Positions 1 to 8,248 of a stretch of DNA of 64,000 nucleotides are shown here, piece after piece (position 1 is the stretch's first letter; the number at the start of each line of letters is the position of its first letter). The position numbers and the translations under genes were made by a program. The stretch is from Clostridiales bacterium (GTDB lineage: Bacteria > Bacillota > Clostridia > Oscillospirales > Acutalibacteraceae): contig JAIKWV010000005.1 of NCBI GenBank assembly GCA_024684435.1, forward strand, positions 62,001 through 126,000, given 5' to 3'. The notes below the pieces were generated by a model. The model was given only the letters and a program-made list of their open reading frames with translations, did not search any database and was not told the origin of the DNA.

Positions 1-627
1 TGTGAGGCAATAATGAACCCTGAATTCCGTGCAATATGTTCACTTAAAAGCTCAGCCGTATATTACGGCAATCCGCCCTACAGGAGGGTGCTTTCAAATC
101 ATAACAGTCTTCTCAGCAGATATCCGGACACAATAGGCATAAAAACCGGTTTTACGAAGAGCAGCGGCAGGTGCCTTGTTTCGGCGGCGGAGCGGAACGG
201 AGTGACGCTGGTCGCCGTAACTCTGAACGCACCCGACGACTGGAATGACCATATAGCCTTACTCAATTACGGATTCTCAAAGGTGACCGCAAAAAAGCTT
301 ACCTTTGATGTTTCGGATATAAGGCTTAAAATCTTTGGAGGAACAGCGGAAAATTTACCCGTGGAAACGGCGGACGAACCCATTGGAGCCTTGACAGATA
401 CAGACGGATTCTTTTCATATAAAGTCTCATTGAAACCGTATGAATATGCTCCGGTAAAGGCGGGGAAAATAGTCGGAACGGTGCAGTTCTTTCACAACAA
501 AAAGTATATCGGCGAAACGGCGCTTCTGGCAGCTCAGGATATTGGGATAAAACCGACGTCGGATAAAAGCAGTGGAAACAAAAAATCTCTGATCCAAAAA
601 ATTCTTGAATTTCTGCATATCAAATGA
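1..627 (+). CDS. D-alanyl-D-alanine carboxypeptidase (PBP5/DacF type), 3' part only
   Basis: The reading frame is open from base 1, so the true start and the SxxK active-site motif lie upstream of the window. What remains is the end of the catalytic domain, with the KTG triad motif in GIKTGFTKSSGRCLV (KTG at about 142-150), followed by a beta-rich C-terminal domain of about 100 residues. The last residues (KKSLIQKILEFLHIK) form an amphipathic helix, which in this family anchors the enzyme to the outer face of the membrane. The family trims the terminal D-Ala from peptidoglycan stem peptides. The call is firm from the KTG context and the domain order; the exact paralogue is not resolvable. Confidence 0.9.
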   Translation, partial: CEAIMNPEFRAICSLKSSAVYYGNPPYRRVLSNHNSLLSRYPDTIGIKTGFTKSSGRCLVSAAERNGVTLVAVTLNAPDDWNDHIALLNYGFSKVTAKKLTFDVSDIRLKIFGGTAENLPVETADEPIGALTDTDGFFSYKVSLKPYEYAPVKAGKIVGTVQFFHNKKYIGETALLAAQDIGIKPTSDKSSGNKKSLIQKILEFLHIK

Positions 628-681
628 CCGTTGATAAAACAACGCCGCAATAATAAAAATGCGCAATGTTTGCCTCAATAC

Positions 682-710
682 TTGACTTTTACAGTCTTAT
701 TTAATATAAT
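682..710 (+). promoter_or_regulatory. sigma-A promoter for greA-lysS
   Basis: TTGACT at 682-687, a 17-base spacer and TATAAT at 705-710, about 65 bases before greA. Near-consensus housekeeping promoter. Confidence 0.75.
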
Positions 711-775
711 ATTATATCAAAGTAGTAGCACACAAATTTATTTCGCAGATAAATTGAAAGGAAGCTGTAATTATT

Positions 776-1246
776 ATGAATAATGCAACAGTGCTTACAA
801 GAGAAAAATACGAGGAACTGGTCCAGACCCTTACCCAGCTTAAAACTGTGGGACGTGACGAAATAGCCGAAAAGATCAAAGAGGCGCGTTCTCACGGCGA
901 CCTGTCCGAAAACGCCGAATACGATGAGGCTATGAACGACCAGGCAAAGCTGGAGGCTCAGATCGCAAAGATAGAGGAAGAGCTTAAGAATGCCACGATC
1001 CTGGACGAGTCTTCCATAAGCTCGGAGATAGTCGGTATCGGCTCTGAGGTAAAGGTGGAGAATCTTACTCTCAAAAAGAAAATGACCTTTAAGATCCTCG
1101 GCAAAGGCTCCGCTGACCCGGTCAACGGCATAATTACCGCTGATTCACCCATAGGCAAGGCTCTGATAGGCACAAAGGTGGGGGAAAAGGTAGAAGTCGA
1201 GATCCCCAACGGAAGCATAACATTTAAAATACTTGATACAAAATAA
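776..1246 (+). CDS. greA: transcription elongation factor GreA
   Basis: 156 residues, full family length. It rescues backtracked RNA polymerase by inserting a coiled coil into the secondary channel and stimulating transcript cleavage. The N-terminal coiled coil (about 1-75) carries the acidic tip in DLSENAEYDEA, and the C-terminal FKBP-like domain runs from about 80 to 156 with the typical SPIGKALIG segment. An AAGGAAG ribosome binding site precedes the ATG. It is followed after 38 bases by lysS, a common Firmicute pairing, and is probably cotranscribed with it from the promoter at 682-710. Confidence 0.97.
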   Translation: MNNATVLTREKYEELVQTLTQLKTVGRDEIAEKIKEARSHGDLSENAEYDEAMNDQAKLEAQIAKIEEELKNATILDESSISSEIVGIGSEVKVENLTLKKKMTFKILGKGSADPVNGIITADSPIGKALIGTKVGEKVEVEIPNGSITFKILDTK

Positions 1247-1284
1247 TTTGACGCGGCTAAACAAAACCTGAAAGGAAATTTAAA

Positions 1285-2808
1285 ATGACAGATGAATTAA
1301 ACAATCAGGTGGGCGAGCCTGAGATCGAGGAAGCTCAGGATACCAATACCCTGAGGCAGATAAGACTTGAAAAGCTTCGCGCCTTGCAGGAGGCAGGAAA
1401 GGATCCCTTTGAGATCACATTGGCGGAGCAGTCTATCCTGAACTCCGAGATAAACGAGAGATTTGACGAGCTTGAAAATACCGACGTTTCCATCTGCGGC
1501 CGCATGATGTCCCGCAGAGATATGGGCAAGGCAAACTTCATTGACGTTCATGACCGCAGCGGACGTATGCAGGTCTATGTGCGCATAAATGAGATCGGTG
1601 AGGATAATTTCGCTGAGTTCAAGAAATGGGATATCGGCGATATCATAGAGGTCAAGGGCTTCGTGTTTCGCACCCGCAGGGGAGAGATATCCGTACACGC
1701 CAAGGAGGTAAGACTTCTTGCCAAATCCCTTCTGCCCCTTGCCGAAAAGTTCCACGGTCTGACGGATACCGACACCCGTTACCGTCAGCGTTATTTGGAT
1801 CTCATTATGAATCCGGACGTAAAGGACACATTCTATAAGCGTTCTCAGATCATCCGCGCTATCCGCAATTATCTGGACGGCGAGGATTTCATCGAGGTGG
1901 AGACGCCCATTCTTGTTCACAATGCCGGCGGCGCCGCGGCAAGACCCTTTAACACCCATCACAATGCACTTGACGAGGATCTCAAACTCCGTATTTCTCT
2001 GGAGCTTTACTTAAAGAGGCTGATCGTGGGCGGTATGGAGCGCGTTTATGAAATAGGCCGCGTGTTCCGCAACGAGGGCTGCGACATAAAGCACAACCCC
2101 GAGTTTACACTTATGGAGCTGTATCAGGCCTATACAGACTATAACGGCATGATGGATCTGACCGAAAACCTGTTCCGTTATGTGGCGAAAACAGTTCTGG
2201 GTACAAGCATAGTTAAATACGGTACGGACGAAGACGAAGTGGTGATAGATTTCGACAAGCCCTTTGCCCGCATCACCATGACCGAGGCGGTCAAGCAGTA
2301 CTCCGGTATAGACTTCGACGCTATCACTTTTGAAGAGGCCAAGGCTCTGGCGGATGAAAAGGGCATTGAGTATGAGCCCCGCCACAAGAAGGGCGACCTG
2401 CTCAGCCTGTTTTTTGAGGAATTCGTGGAAGATCACCTTGATCAACCCACATTTGTAATAGATCATCCCATCGAGATATCTCCCCTGACAAAGAAAAAGC
2501 CGGGAAGACCCGACCTTGTTGAGCGCTTTGAACTGTTCATCACCCGCAGGGAGTTTGCCAACGCTTATTCCGAGCTCAACGACCCCATCGACCAGCGTGA
2601 ACGTTTTGAGGCTCAGGAGGAGCTGTTCGCTCAGGGAGACGAGGAAGCAAACCACACGGACGAAGATTTCCTTCGCGCTCTGGAATACGGTATGCCTCCC
2701 ACGGGCGGTATCGGCATCGGCATCGACCGCCTTGTAATGCTTCTTACCAACAGCTATTCCATCAGGGATGTTTTGCTCTTCCCCACCATGAAGAGTCTTG
2801 AACAATAA
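1285..2808 (+). CDS. lysS: lysyl-tRNA synthetase, class II
   Basis: 507 residues. Charges tRNA-Lys with lysine in the cytoplasm. An N-terminal OB-fold anticodon-binding domain (about 65-155, with VSICGRMMSRRDMGKANFIDV) is followed by a class II catalytic core. Motif 2 is seen in YEIGRVFRNEGCDIKHNPEF and motif 3 in GGIGIGIDRLVML near the C-terminus. AAAGGAAA precedes the ATG. Second gene of the greA-lysS unit; I found no T-box leader. It ends at a bidirectional terminator shared with radC. Confidence 0.98.
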   Translation: MTDELNNQVGEPEIEEAQDTNTLRQIRLEKLRALQEAGKDPFEITLAEQSILNSEINERFDELENTDVSICGRMMSRRDMGKANFIDVHDRSGRMQVYVRINEIGEDNFAEFKKWDIGDIIEVKGFVFRTRRGEISVHAKEVRLLAKSLLPLAEKFHGLTDTDTRYRQRYLDLIMNPDVKDTFYKRSQIIRAIRNYLDGEDFIEVETPILVHNAGGAAARPFNTHHNALDEDLKLRISLELYLKRLIVGGMERVYEIGRVFRNEGCDIKHNPEFTLMELYQAYTDYNGMMDLTENLFRYVAKTVLGTSIVKYGTDEDEVVIDFDKPFARITMTEAVKQYSGIDFDAITFEEAKALADEKGIEYEPRHKKGDLLSLFFEEFVEDHLDQPTFVIDHPIEISPLTKKKPGRPDLVERFELFITRREFANAYSELNDPIDQRERFEAQEELFAQGDEEANHTDEDFLRALEYGMPPTGGIGIGIDRLVMLLTNSYSIRDVLLFPTMKSLEQ

Positions 2809-2840
2809 AAATCATCAGCGATCAGATAAGTGAAAAAAAT

Positions 2841-2877
2841 TAAGGGCTATAAGACCGAACAGATCTTATAGCTCTTA
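2841..2877. terminator. bidirectional terminator between lysS and radC
   Basis: A 14-base stem with one wobble pair (2841-2854 with 2864-2877), preceded by an A-run at 2833-2839 and followed by TTG TTT. It sits between convergent genes and can serve both. Confidence 0.75.
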
Positions 2878-2891
2878 TTGTTTGCTTAAAG

Positions 2892-3575
2892 CTAAATCAG
2901 GAAATACAGATTGAATTTCGGACTGTCCGCCATGGAGAAGATATCCGTGCCGGAAACGATGATGTGATCCAGCACATGGATATTCACGCTGTTGAAAAGC
3001 TCAATAAGCTCAACGGTAAATTTTACATCATCTTTTGAGGGAGCGGCAACGCCGGAGGGGTGATTGTGCGCCAGGATCACGTTCGTGGCGCCGTCTCTGA
3101 AAGCCGTTTCAAGAATAGTCCTGTTGTCGAATGTTACCGAGTGTTTTGTGCCTATGGATATCCTGCTGCTCTTAAGTACATGACCCACATTGTTGAGAGA
3201 AAAAATGAGAAAGATTTCGTTCTTTTCTCCGGCGAAGCTTGATGCGACATACTTCCTGAAATTTTCTTTATCGGTGCAGGACATGACCTTGTGATTGTTT
3301 TCTTCAATGAGTTTTACATGAAGCTGTGGGATGAGCTTTATCAGTGACGCGGCATATTCGCCTATGCCTTCCACTTTGACAAGTTCTTCCACAGGGGCGT
3401 CAAATACAGCGTTGAGTGAGCCAAAGGTGTCAATGAGTCTGTGGGCTATGGGATTGGTGTCCTTCCTTTGAATGGCATAACCCAGAAGCAGCTCAAGGAC
3501 CATATGAGGCGGCATGGCGTGGAGACCGTTCTGAAGGTACATTTCACGCAGACGCTGCCTGTGCCCCTCGTGCAT
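2892..3575 (-). CDS. radC: RadC-family JAB/MPN-domain protein
   Basis: 227 residues, normal length. An N-terminal helix-hairpin-helix part (about 40-85, VEGIGEYAASLIKLI) precedes a JAB1/MPN domain with the metal-binding pattern HNHPSG followed by two aspartates seven to eight residues later. RadC was named for DNA repair, but its biochemical role is unresolved in the family. The family's metal ligands are all present, so it is probably active. It has its own promoter at 3611-3638 and a GGAGGGG-type ribosome binding site. Confidence 0.93.
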   Translation of the reverse strand: MHEGHRQRLREMYLQNGLHAMPPHMVLELLLGYAIQRKDTNPIAHRLIDTFGSLNAVFDAPVEELVKVEGIGEYAASLIKLIPQLHVKLIEENNHKVMSCTDKENFRKYVASSFAGEKNEIFLIFSLNNVGHVLKSSRISIGTKHSVTFDNRTILETAFRDGATNVILAHNHPSGVAAPSKDDVKFTVELIELFNSVNIHVLDHIIVSGTDIFSMADSPKFNLYFLI

Positions 3576-3610
3576 AAATGATCCCCTCCGTTCAACTTGA
3601 TTACTATAAT

Positions 3611-3638
3611 ATTATACAATAGTTTTCATATTTTGCAA
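3611..3638 (-). promoter_or_regulatory. promoter for radC
   Basis: On the minus strand TTGCAA (3638-3633), a 16-base spacer and TGTATAAT with an extended -10 TG (-10 at 3616-3611), about 35 bases before the radC start. Confidence 0.6.
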
Positions 3639-3690
3639 TGTATAAAATAAAAATTATAAAAACAATTTGATTCACCACAAAACAAAAATA

Positions 3691-3719
3691 AACATCCATC
3701 GGCTTGACCGGTGGATGTT
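3691..3719 (-). terminator. terminator after the HAD phosphatase gene
   Basis: 12-bp stem with one wobble (3691-3702 with 3708-3719) and a 5-base loop; on the minus strand it is followed by TTTATTTTTG. Confidence 0.85.
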
Positions 3720-3725
3720 TGTCTG

Positions 3726-4298
3726 CTATTTCAAATCAACTTTAACAGGATCGCCTTTTACCGTGTGAAAGGCGTTTTCTCCGAGAGTCAATATAGGCAT
3801 GTCGTTCTTTATGCTGTCTGAAAAAACGTTGACAAATTCATACTTGGGCAGTGTCTTTTTTATTCGTCTTACCTTTTCCTCTCTGCGGCAGTTCTCTGAG
3901 AGAAGCTTGCCGGTCTGAGGGTCAACAACTGTCCCTATAAGGGTGTCCACCTTAAGCTCGTCACAAATAATTTTAAGAAAAAATTCAGGTGATGCGGAGC
4001 AGATAACGGCGGGGTTTTCCCTGTTTTCGGGAAGGAAGAAGCTGAATATCTTATGCCTGTTTTTCCTCCAGAAATCCCGGGCATATTCCTCAGCGTTTAT
4101 CTTAGGAAAATAGCAGAACAAAGCTTCCTTGTTCCTGTTCTGATCCCCGATCTTCAGGTAATATTTTACTGCGCATAAGATCTGATAGGGCAGATATATG
4201 ATAATGGAAGGCTTACGTTTGAGGCAATACTTCCAGAAATCCATGCCGGAATCTCCGTCATAGACCGTTTTATCAAAATCGTAAAGATCAGCTTTCAC
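3726..4298 (-). CDS. HAD-superfamily phosphatase (subfamily IB, SerB-like)
   Basis: 190 residues. The N-terminal YDFDKT is HAD motif I (DxDxT), motif II is the serine in ICSASPEFF (about 103-110), and the C-terminal VFSDSIKNDMPIL supplies the acidic motif. An insert with KPSIIIYLPYQILCAVKYYL (about 30-50) resembles the helical cap of the subfamily IB phosphoserine/phosphoethanolamine phosphatase group. The physiological substrate cannot be read from sequence. It starts 16 bases downstream of the GH95 gene, so the two are probably cotranscribed, though a functional link is not obvious. Confidence 0.8.
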   Translation of the reverse strand: MKADLYDFDKTVYDGDSGMDFWKYCLKRKPSIIIYLPYQILCAVKYYLKIGDQNRNKEALFCYFPKINAEEYARDFWRKNRHKIFSFFLPENRENPAVICSASPEFFLKIICDELKVDTLIGTVVDPQTGKLLSENCRREEKVRRIKKTLPKYEFVNVFSDSIKNDMPILTLGENAFHTVKGDPVKVDLK

Positions 4299-4314
4299 TT
4301 TATTTACCTCAAAC

Positions 4315-6588
4315 TCAGCTTATTTTCTTGCCGTTATAGATAACGACGGTTTCTTCTGTGTCACCGGAAAGCTTATACTCTTTAAGCTTTCCGTCCTTCC
4401 ATGAAATGTCGACCTTGATGTTTCCTTTTGCTCTCAGACCCGTTACAGAACCCGAGCTCCATTTATCGGGCAGAGCGGGGAGCAGATAAACAGCATTGTC
4501 AACGGACTGCATAAGCATCTCCGTTATACCGCTTACCGCGCCGAAATTTCCGTCGATCTGGAACGGGGGATGAGCGTCAAACATATTCGGGTATGTCCCG
4601 CCGCCCTTTGACATATTTCTGCCCTTTGAAAAGCAGGGTCTCAACTGCTTGTCTATCAGTGAAAGCGCTCGGTTGCCGTCCCTTAGCCTTGCCCAAAAAT
4701 TGATCTTCCATGCAAGACTCCAGCCTGTACCCTCATCGCCTCTGAGTTCAAGCGTCTTTCTGCACGCCTCCGCAAGCTCCGGGGTCTTTTCCGGGCTTAT
4801 GATATTAGCCGGATGCAGGGAATAGAGGTGAGAGACGTGTCTGTGATGCGGTTCGTGTTCAGTCTCTTCCTTGTACCATTCAAGGAGCTGACCCTTCGTA
4901 CCGACTTTGTACGGTAAAAGTTTTGGCAGAGCCTCCCTTACTGCGACGGAAAATTCGTCTTCAATATCCAGTATATCAAAGCACTTTATGCAGTTTAAGA
5001 ACAGTTCCCTCACGATACCCATCGTCATTGTGGTCGTCTGAGATACGGCTATATCCCTGCCGTTGCGGATGAATTCGTTTTCAGGGGAGGTGGAGGGGGA
5101 GAAAATGAGATATCCGTCCTTGTCGGGGACAAGCATATTAAGACAGAACTTCGCTGATTTTTTCATTATGGGATAGGCGGTGTCGATCAAAAAATCCCTG
5201 TCGGCGGTGTATTCGTAGTGTTCAAAAAGATGATGGCACATCCAACTGCCCGCCATTGGCCAGAAGGACCACTGGGCGCTGCCGGGGGCGGGTGTGGTCA
5301 TGCGCCAGATATCCACGTTGTGGTGACAGGCAAAGCCCGGCGCGTTATAATGCGCTTTGGCGGTTTTTTCACCTGCGACGGAAATATCCTTTATCATCTC
5401 GATAAGGGGCAGATGATTTTCCGGCATATCGCACATGAGTACGGGCCAGTAATTCATCTCCGTGTTGATATTTGTGGTGTAGTTTGAATTCCAGGAAGGA
5501 TAAAGCCTGCGGTTCCATATTCCCTGAAGATTGCTCGGCTGACTGCCCTCCCGTGACGAGGATATGATAAGATATCTGCCAAAATTGTACAGAAGCACAT
5601 ATAAAGGCATATCGCTTTTGTCGCTGAAAAAGTCCACAAGCCGTTTGTCGGTGGGCGCATCGTTTGCACGGTCGCTGTCAATGTGCAGTTTGACCCTGTC
5701 ATACATTCCCCGATAGTCCGATACATGATCCTCGTATATGCGTTCATAGCTTTGACTGTCAAGATCTTTCAGTATTTTTTTACAGGGCATTACATAGGGC
5801 TTGCCGTCAAGGTACGGGTGTCTGTTCCAGCCGTTATAACTTGTTTCGCAGACAAAGTATATTACTGATTCGGTGGCGGATGAAACTTTAAGCCGCCCTT
5901 TTTCTGCGGATATACTGCCGTCGGTCACGATCTTTGCCTCGGCAAAGAACTGTATTCCGCGCTCGGATGCCTCTGAGCTGTACTCCCATTTCCGGGATCT
6001 TTTCTTTTCTATGATCCTCCAGGGACACTCGCCCTTGATAAAGATCCTGTCGTCTACTGCGTTCAGGGCGTATTTGAGCTGGCTCTTGAGGTTCACTTCA
6101 AAACCGGCAGGGGAGCTTGATGAGATCCGGACAGCAATCAGTTTGTCCGGGAAAGACGCAAATATGCGACGGCTGAAATGTATTACTCCCTGATCGTACT
6201 CAACGGAGGCCACGCCCGTTGTCATATCGAGTTCTCTTCTGTAATTTGAAGCTTTTTTATGATTGCCGGATTCAATTATCATATCTCCCAGAGGAAGATA
6301 AGCCTGAGAGTTTATACCGGCAAAGCCTTTGCCTATCTCATCCTCTGCTTCGCACAGCTTATCCTCAGCCGCAAGCTCACGGGCGCGTTCAAAAAGCTTA
6401 TAGCTGCCCTCAACGGTGGTGTCTCTGGGGATCCCCGACCACAGCTCATCGTGGTTGAGGGATATAACCTCCCTGTTCACATTTCCGTATATCATGGCGC
6501 CGAGCGTTCCGTTGCCGACGGGTACAGCGGCGGTCCATTCTGCTGCGGGCTTGTCATACCAGATAATATTTTCGGGATCTTTATTCAT
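4315..6588 (-). CDS. glycoside hydrolase family 95 (alpha-L-fucosidase-like)
   Basis: 757 residues from the ATG at 6588, which has AGAGGTG upstream; an alternative GTG at 6597 is too close to that site. The N-terminal beta-sandwich begins with [18 protein letters not shown] and LGAMIYG, a hallmark of GH95, followed by the (alpha/alpha)6 barrel. Visible family motifs are [10 protein letters not shown] (asparagines that assist catalysis), PSTSPEN (the acid glutamate region) and FQIDGNFG (the base aspartate region). GH95 enzymes are inverting 1,2-alpha-L-fucosidases, with some acting on galactose. No signal peptide is seen, so it probably acts on imported oligosaccharides. Confidence 0.92.
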   Translation of the reverse strand: MNKDPENIIWYDKPAAEWTAAVPVGNGTLGAMIYGNVNREVISLNHDELWSGIPRDTTVEGSYKLFERARELAAEDKLCEAEDEIGKGFAGINSQAYLPLGDMIIESGNHKKASNYRRELDMTTGVASVEYDQGVIHFSRRIFASFPDKLIAVRISSSSPAGFEVNLKSQLKYALNAVDDRIFIKGECPWRIIEKKRSRKWEYSSEASERGIQFFAEAKIVTDGSISAEKGRLKVSSATESVIYFVCETSYNGWNRHPYLDGKPYVMPCKKILKDLDSQSYERIYEDHVSDYRGMYDRVKLHIDSDRANDAPTDKRLVDFFSDKSDMPLYVLLYNFGRYLIISSSREGSQPSNLQGIWNRRLYPSWNSNYTTNINTEMNYWPVLMCDMPENHLPLIEMIKDISVAGEKTAKAHYNAPGFACHHNVDIWRMTTPAPGSAQWSFWPMAGSWMCHHLFEHYEYTADRDFLIDTAYPIMKKSAKFCLNMLVPDKDGYLIFSPSTSPENEFIRNGRDIAVSQTTTMTMGIVRELFLNCIKCFDILDIEDEFSVAVREALPKLLPYKVGTKGQLLEWYKEETEHEPHHRHVSHLYSLHPANIISPEKTPELAEACRKTLELRGDEGTGWSLAWKINFWARLRDGNRALSLIDKQLRPCFSKGRNMSKGGGTYPNMFDAHPPFQIDGNFGAVSGITEMLMQSVDNAVYLLPALPDKWSSGSVTGLRAKGNIKVDISWKDGKLKEYKLSGDTEETVVIYNGKKIS

Positions 6589-6733
6589 AAAAAACACCTC
6601 TGAAAATAATTACAGTATAACAAAAGGTTATCACCGCTAAATAAAAAAGTCAATAGCAGTACACATTTATATGTCAAAAAAATGGCAAAGCGGCATAAAT
6701 TAACATTATTTTACATTATTTTGTGTTTAGATA

Positions 6734-6762
6734 TTTACAAATAACAATAAGTTGTGTATAAT
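6734..6762 (+). promoter_or_regulatory. promoter for the ECF-like sigma factor gene
   Basis: TTTACA at 6734-6739, 17-base spacer, TATAAT at 6757-6762 preceded by TG (extended -10). It resembles a housekeeping promoter rather than an ECF-type autoregulated one. Confidence 0.65.
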
Positions 6763-6796
6763 ATAAAATACATTATTGTGTAAAGGAGGGCTTTTC

Positions 6797-7315
6797 TTGT
6801 ATATCGAAAGTCTGTTTGAGAGATTTAAAAACGGAGATATGTATGCGTTTGATGATTTGATCGTGGAGTACAAAAACAATCTTATCTTTTTCATTACACG
6901 CTTCATCAACAGCGTCCCTCTGGCGGAGAATATTGCGAAGGAAGCCTTTGTTGAGCTTTACAGGAACAGGAATAAATTCGAAGACGGCTCACACATAAAA
7001 GCCTATCTTTGCGCCTATGCGAGATACAGGGCGCTGTCGCTTAAAGACACACCGGCGGCAAGAGCTAACGACAATGATCCCATCAACGCCAACGATCTTA
7101 TCGAGCTTGAAAATATGGTACTCACATCCGATGAGCAGAAGTTCATCGTGGATTCCATGAAGGGTCTGGATGATACCTATAAAACCGTACTGCACCTGGT
7201 TTACATCGAAGAGATGCCCTACGTCGAGGTGGGCAGAGTGCTTCGCGTAGACAAGGAGCGCGTAAAGGATCTTGTGGCAAAAGCAAAAACGGCGCTTAAA
7301 AACAACATACAATAA
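6797..7315 (+). CDS. ECF-type RNA polymerase sigma factor-like protein
   Basis: 172 residues from a TTG start at 6797, chosen because AAAGGAGG lies 7 bases upstream; a TTG at 6776 sits before that site. Region 2-like sequence at the N-terminus (SLFERFKNGDMYAFDDLIVEY) and a region 4 helix-turn-helix at the C-terminus (LDDTYKTVLHLVYIEEMPYVEVGRVL) match the ECF layout, joined by a low-similarity linker. It is likely to direct RNA polymerase to a small regulon. The gene directly downstream encodes a single-pass membrane protein that could be its sensor or anti-sigma partner. Conservation of region 2 is weak, so an accessory factor remains possible. Confidence 0.72.
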   Translation: MYIESLFERFKNGDMYAFDDLIVEYKNNLIFFITRFINSVPLAENIAKEAFVELYRNRNKFEDGSHIKAYLCAYARYRALSLKDTPAARANDNDPINANDLIELENMVLTSDEQKFIVDSMKGLDDTYKTVLHLVYIEEMPYVEVGRVLRVDKERVKDLVAKAKTALKNNIQ

Positions 7316-7335
7316 AAAAGAGGAGAATATGACTT

Positions 7336-8160
7336 ATGGAAAACAATAACGATTTTTTAAATTCCGTTCATTCTGAGATCGATGACAATTACATACCGGA
7401 CAACGGTGGAAACAACGGCAGAGGTCCTTCCGGCGGCGGAGTGGATCTTTCAAAGATCCTTCCCATTGCGGCAATACTTATCGCCGTGGTCGTGCTGGCT
7501 ATAATCTTTGTTCCCAAGATCCTTGAAAAAATAAGCGGCAAGGAAGAAGATACTACGCCCACCGAATCCGTTACCGAGACTTACACCACAGAGGAATATA
7601 CCACCGATCCTCTGTGGAACGAGACTACCACAGAGGAGATTACCACGGAGGAGACGACAACCGAAGCTGAAACAACAAAGAAGCAGCACAGAGAGTCCAC
7701 CACAACCACCACCAAGAAGGACAAAACGACTAAGACGACCACCAAAGTGGATTCTGACGCCAAGGTAAAGGCATTGCAGAATATTCCCAAGTACAGATTG
7801 GTAATTAAGGATGATAACGGAAAGACCATCTATGACAAGGAATTAACCTGGAGCGAGATGTCGAAAACGACTAAATTCGGCGATATTCCCGAAAGTGAAT
7901 TTAACGCCTATATCGCAAGTGTTAAGAAGTATGCCAACGACAACGACCTGAACAGCGAGATCGGAGCTTCCATCGACAAGCTCAGCAAGGCGGCGTCTGA
8001 TTACTACAGCAAGAATTCAACAACAGCGAAGAGCAGTACGGATCCCACCACTACTACTACCAAGGAACCCGAAACTTCTACTACCGTTAAGGACAGCACA
8101 AATACCACCACAGACGCTGACAGCGGAGAGGTTGCGGCTACCACTAAAAAGACCGCATAA
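7336..8160 (+). CDS. single-pass membrane protein with Thr/Glu-rich extracytoplasmic stalk
   Basis: 274 residues, function not recognised. A short Asn/Gly-rich cytoplasmic segment (1-39) is followed by a transmembrane helix (about 40-62, ILPIAAILIAVVVLAIIFVP). After it comes a long low-complexity stalk of TTEE/TTTK repeats (about 74-134). A small folded region (about 135-220, with YRLVIKDDNGKTIYDKEL) and a second Thr-rich tail follow. It starts 20 bases after the sigma factor stop, behind AGAGGAG, so both are one operon. The placement suggests an anti-sigma or signal-sensing role, but no anti-sigma zinc motif is visible. The stalk is the kind of sequence that spans a thick cell wall. Confidence 0.7.
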   Translation: MENNNDFLNSVHSEIDDNYIPDNGGNNGRGPSGGGVDLSKILPIAAILIAVVVLAIIFVPKILEKISGKEEDTTPTESVTETYTTEEYTTDPLWNETTTEEITTEETTTEAETTKKQHRESTTTTTKKDKTTKTTTKVDSDAKVKALQNIPKYRLVIKDDNGKTIYDKELTWSEMSKTTKFGDIPESEFNAYIASVKKYANDNDLNSEIGASIDKLSKAASDYYSKNSTTAKSSTDPTTTTTKEPETSTTVKDSTNTTTDADSGEVAATTKKTA

Positions 8161-8185
8161 TTCAGATCAGATCAAAATTTAATTT

Positions 8186-8220
8186 ATCGGCGTATTGGGC
8201 ATACCCGGTACGCCGATTTT
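8186..8220 (+). terminator. terminator after the sigma factor operon
   Basis: 9-bp perfect stem (8186-8194 with 8209-8217) followed by TTTT. It covers the most upstream possible start of the next gene, which argues for a later start there. Confidence 0.75.
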
Positions 8221-8248
8221 CAGTATGCCGGGGGTGAGGCTTGTGCAG

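Noticed and set aside
1297-2805. Two long minus-strand frames (221 and 264 codons) opposite lysS
   Set aside because: Antisense to a complete, motif-confirmed lysS; codon-bias shadows with no ribosome binding site or family match.
8195-8248. TTG at 8195 as start of the RACo-like gene
   Set aside because: It lies in the loop of the terminator of the upstream operon and has no ribosome binding site.
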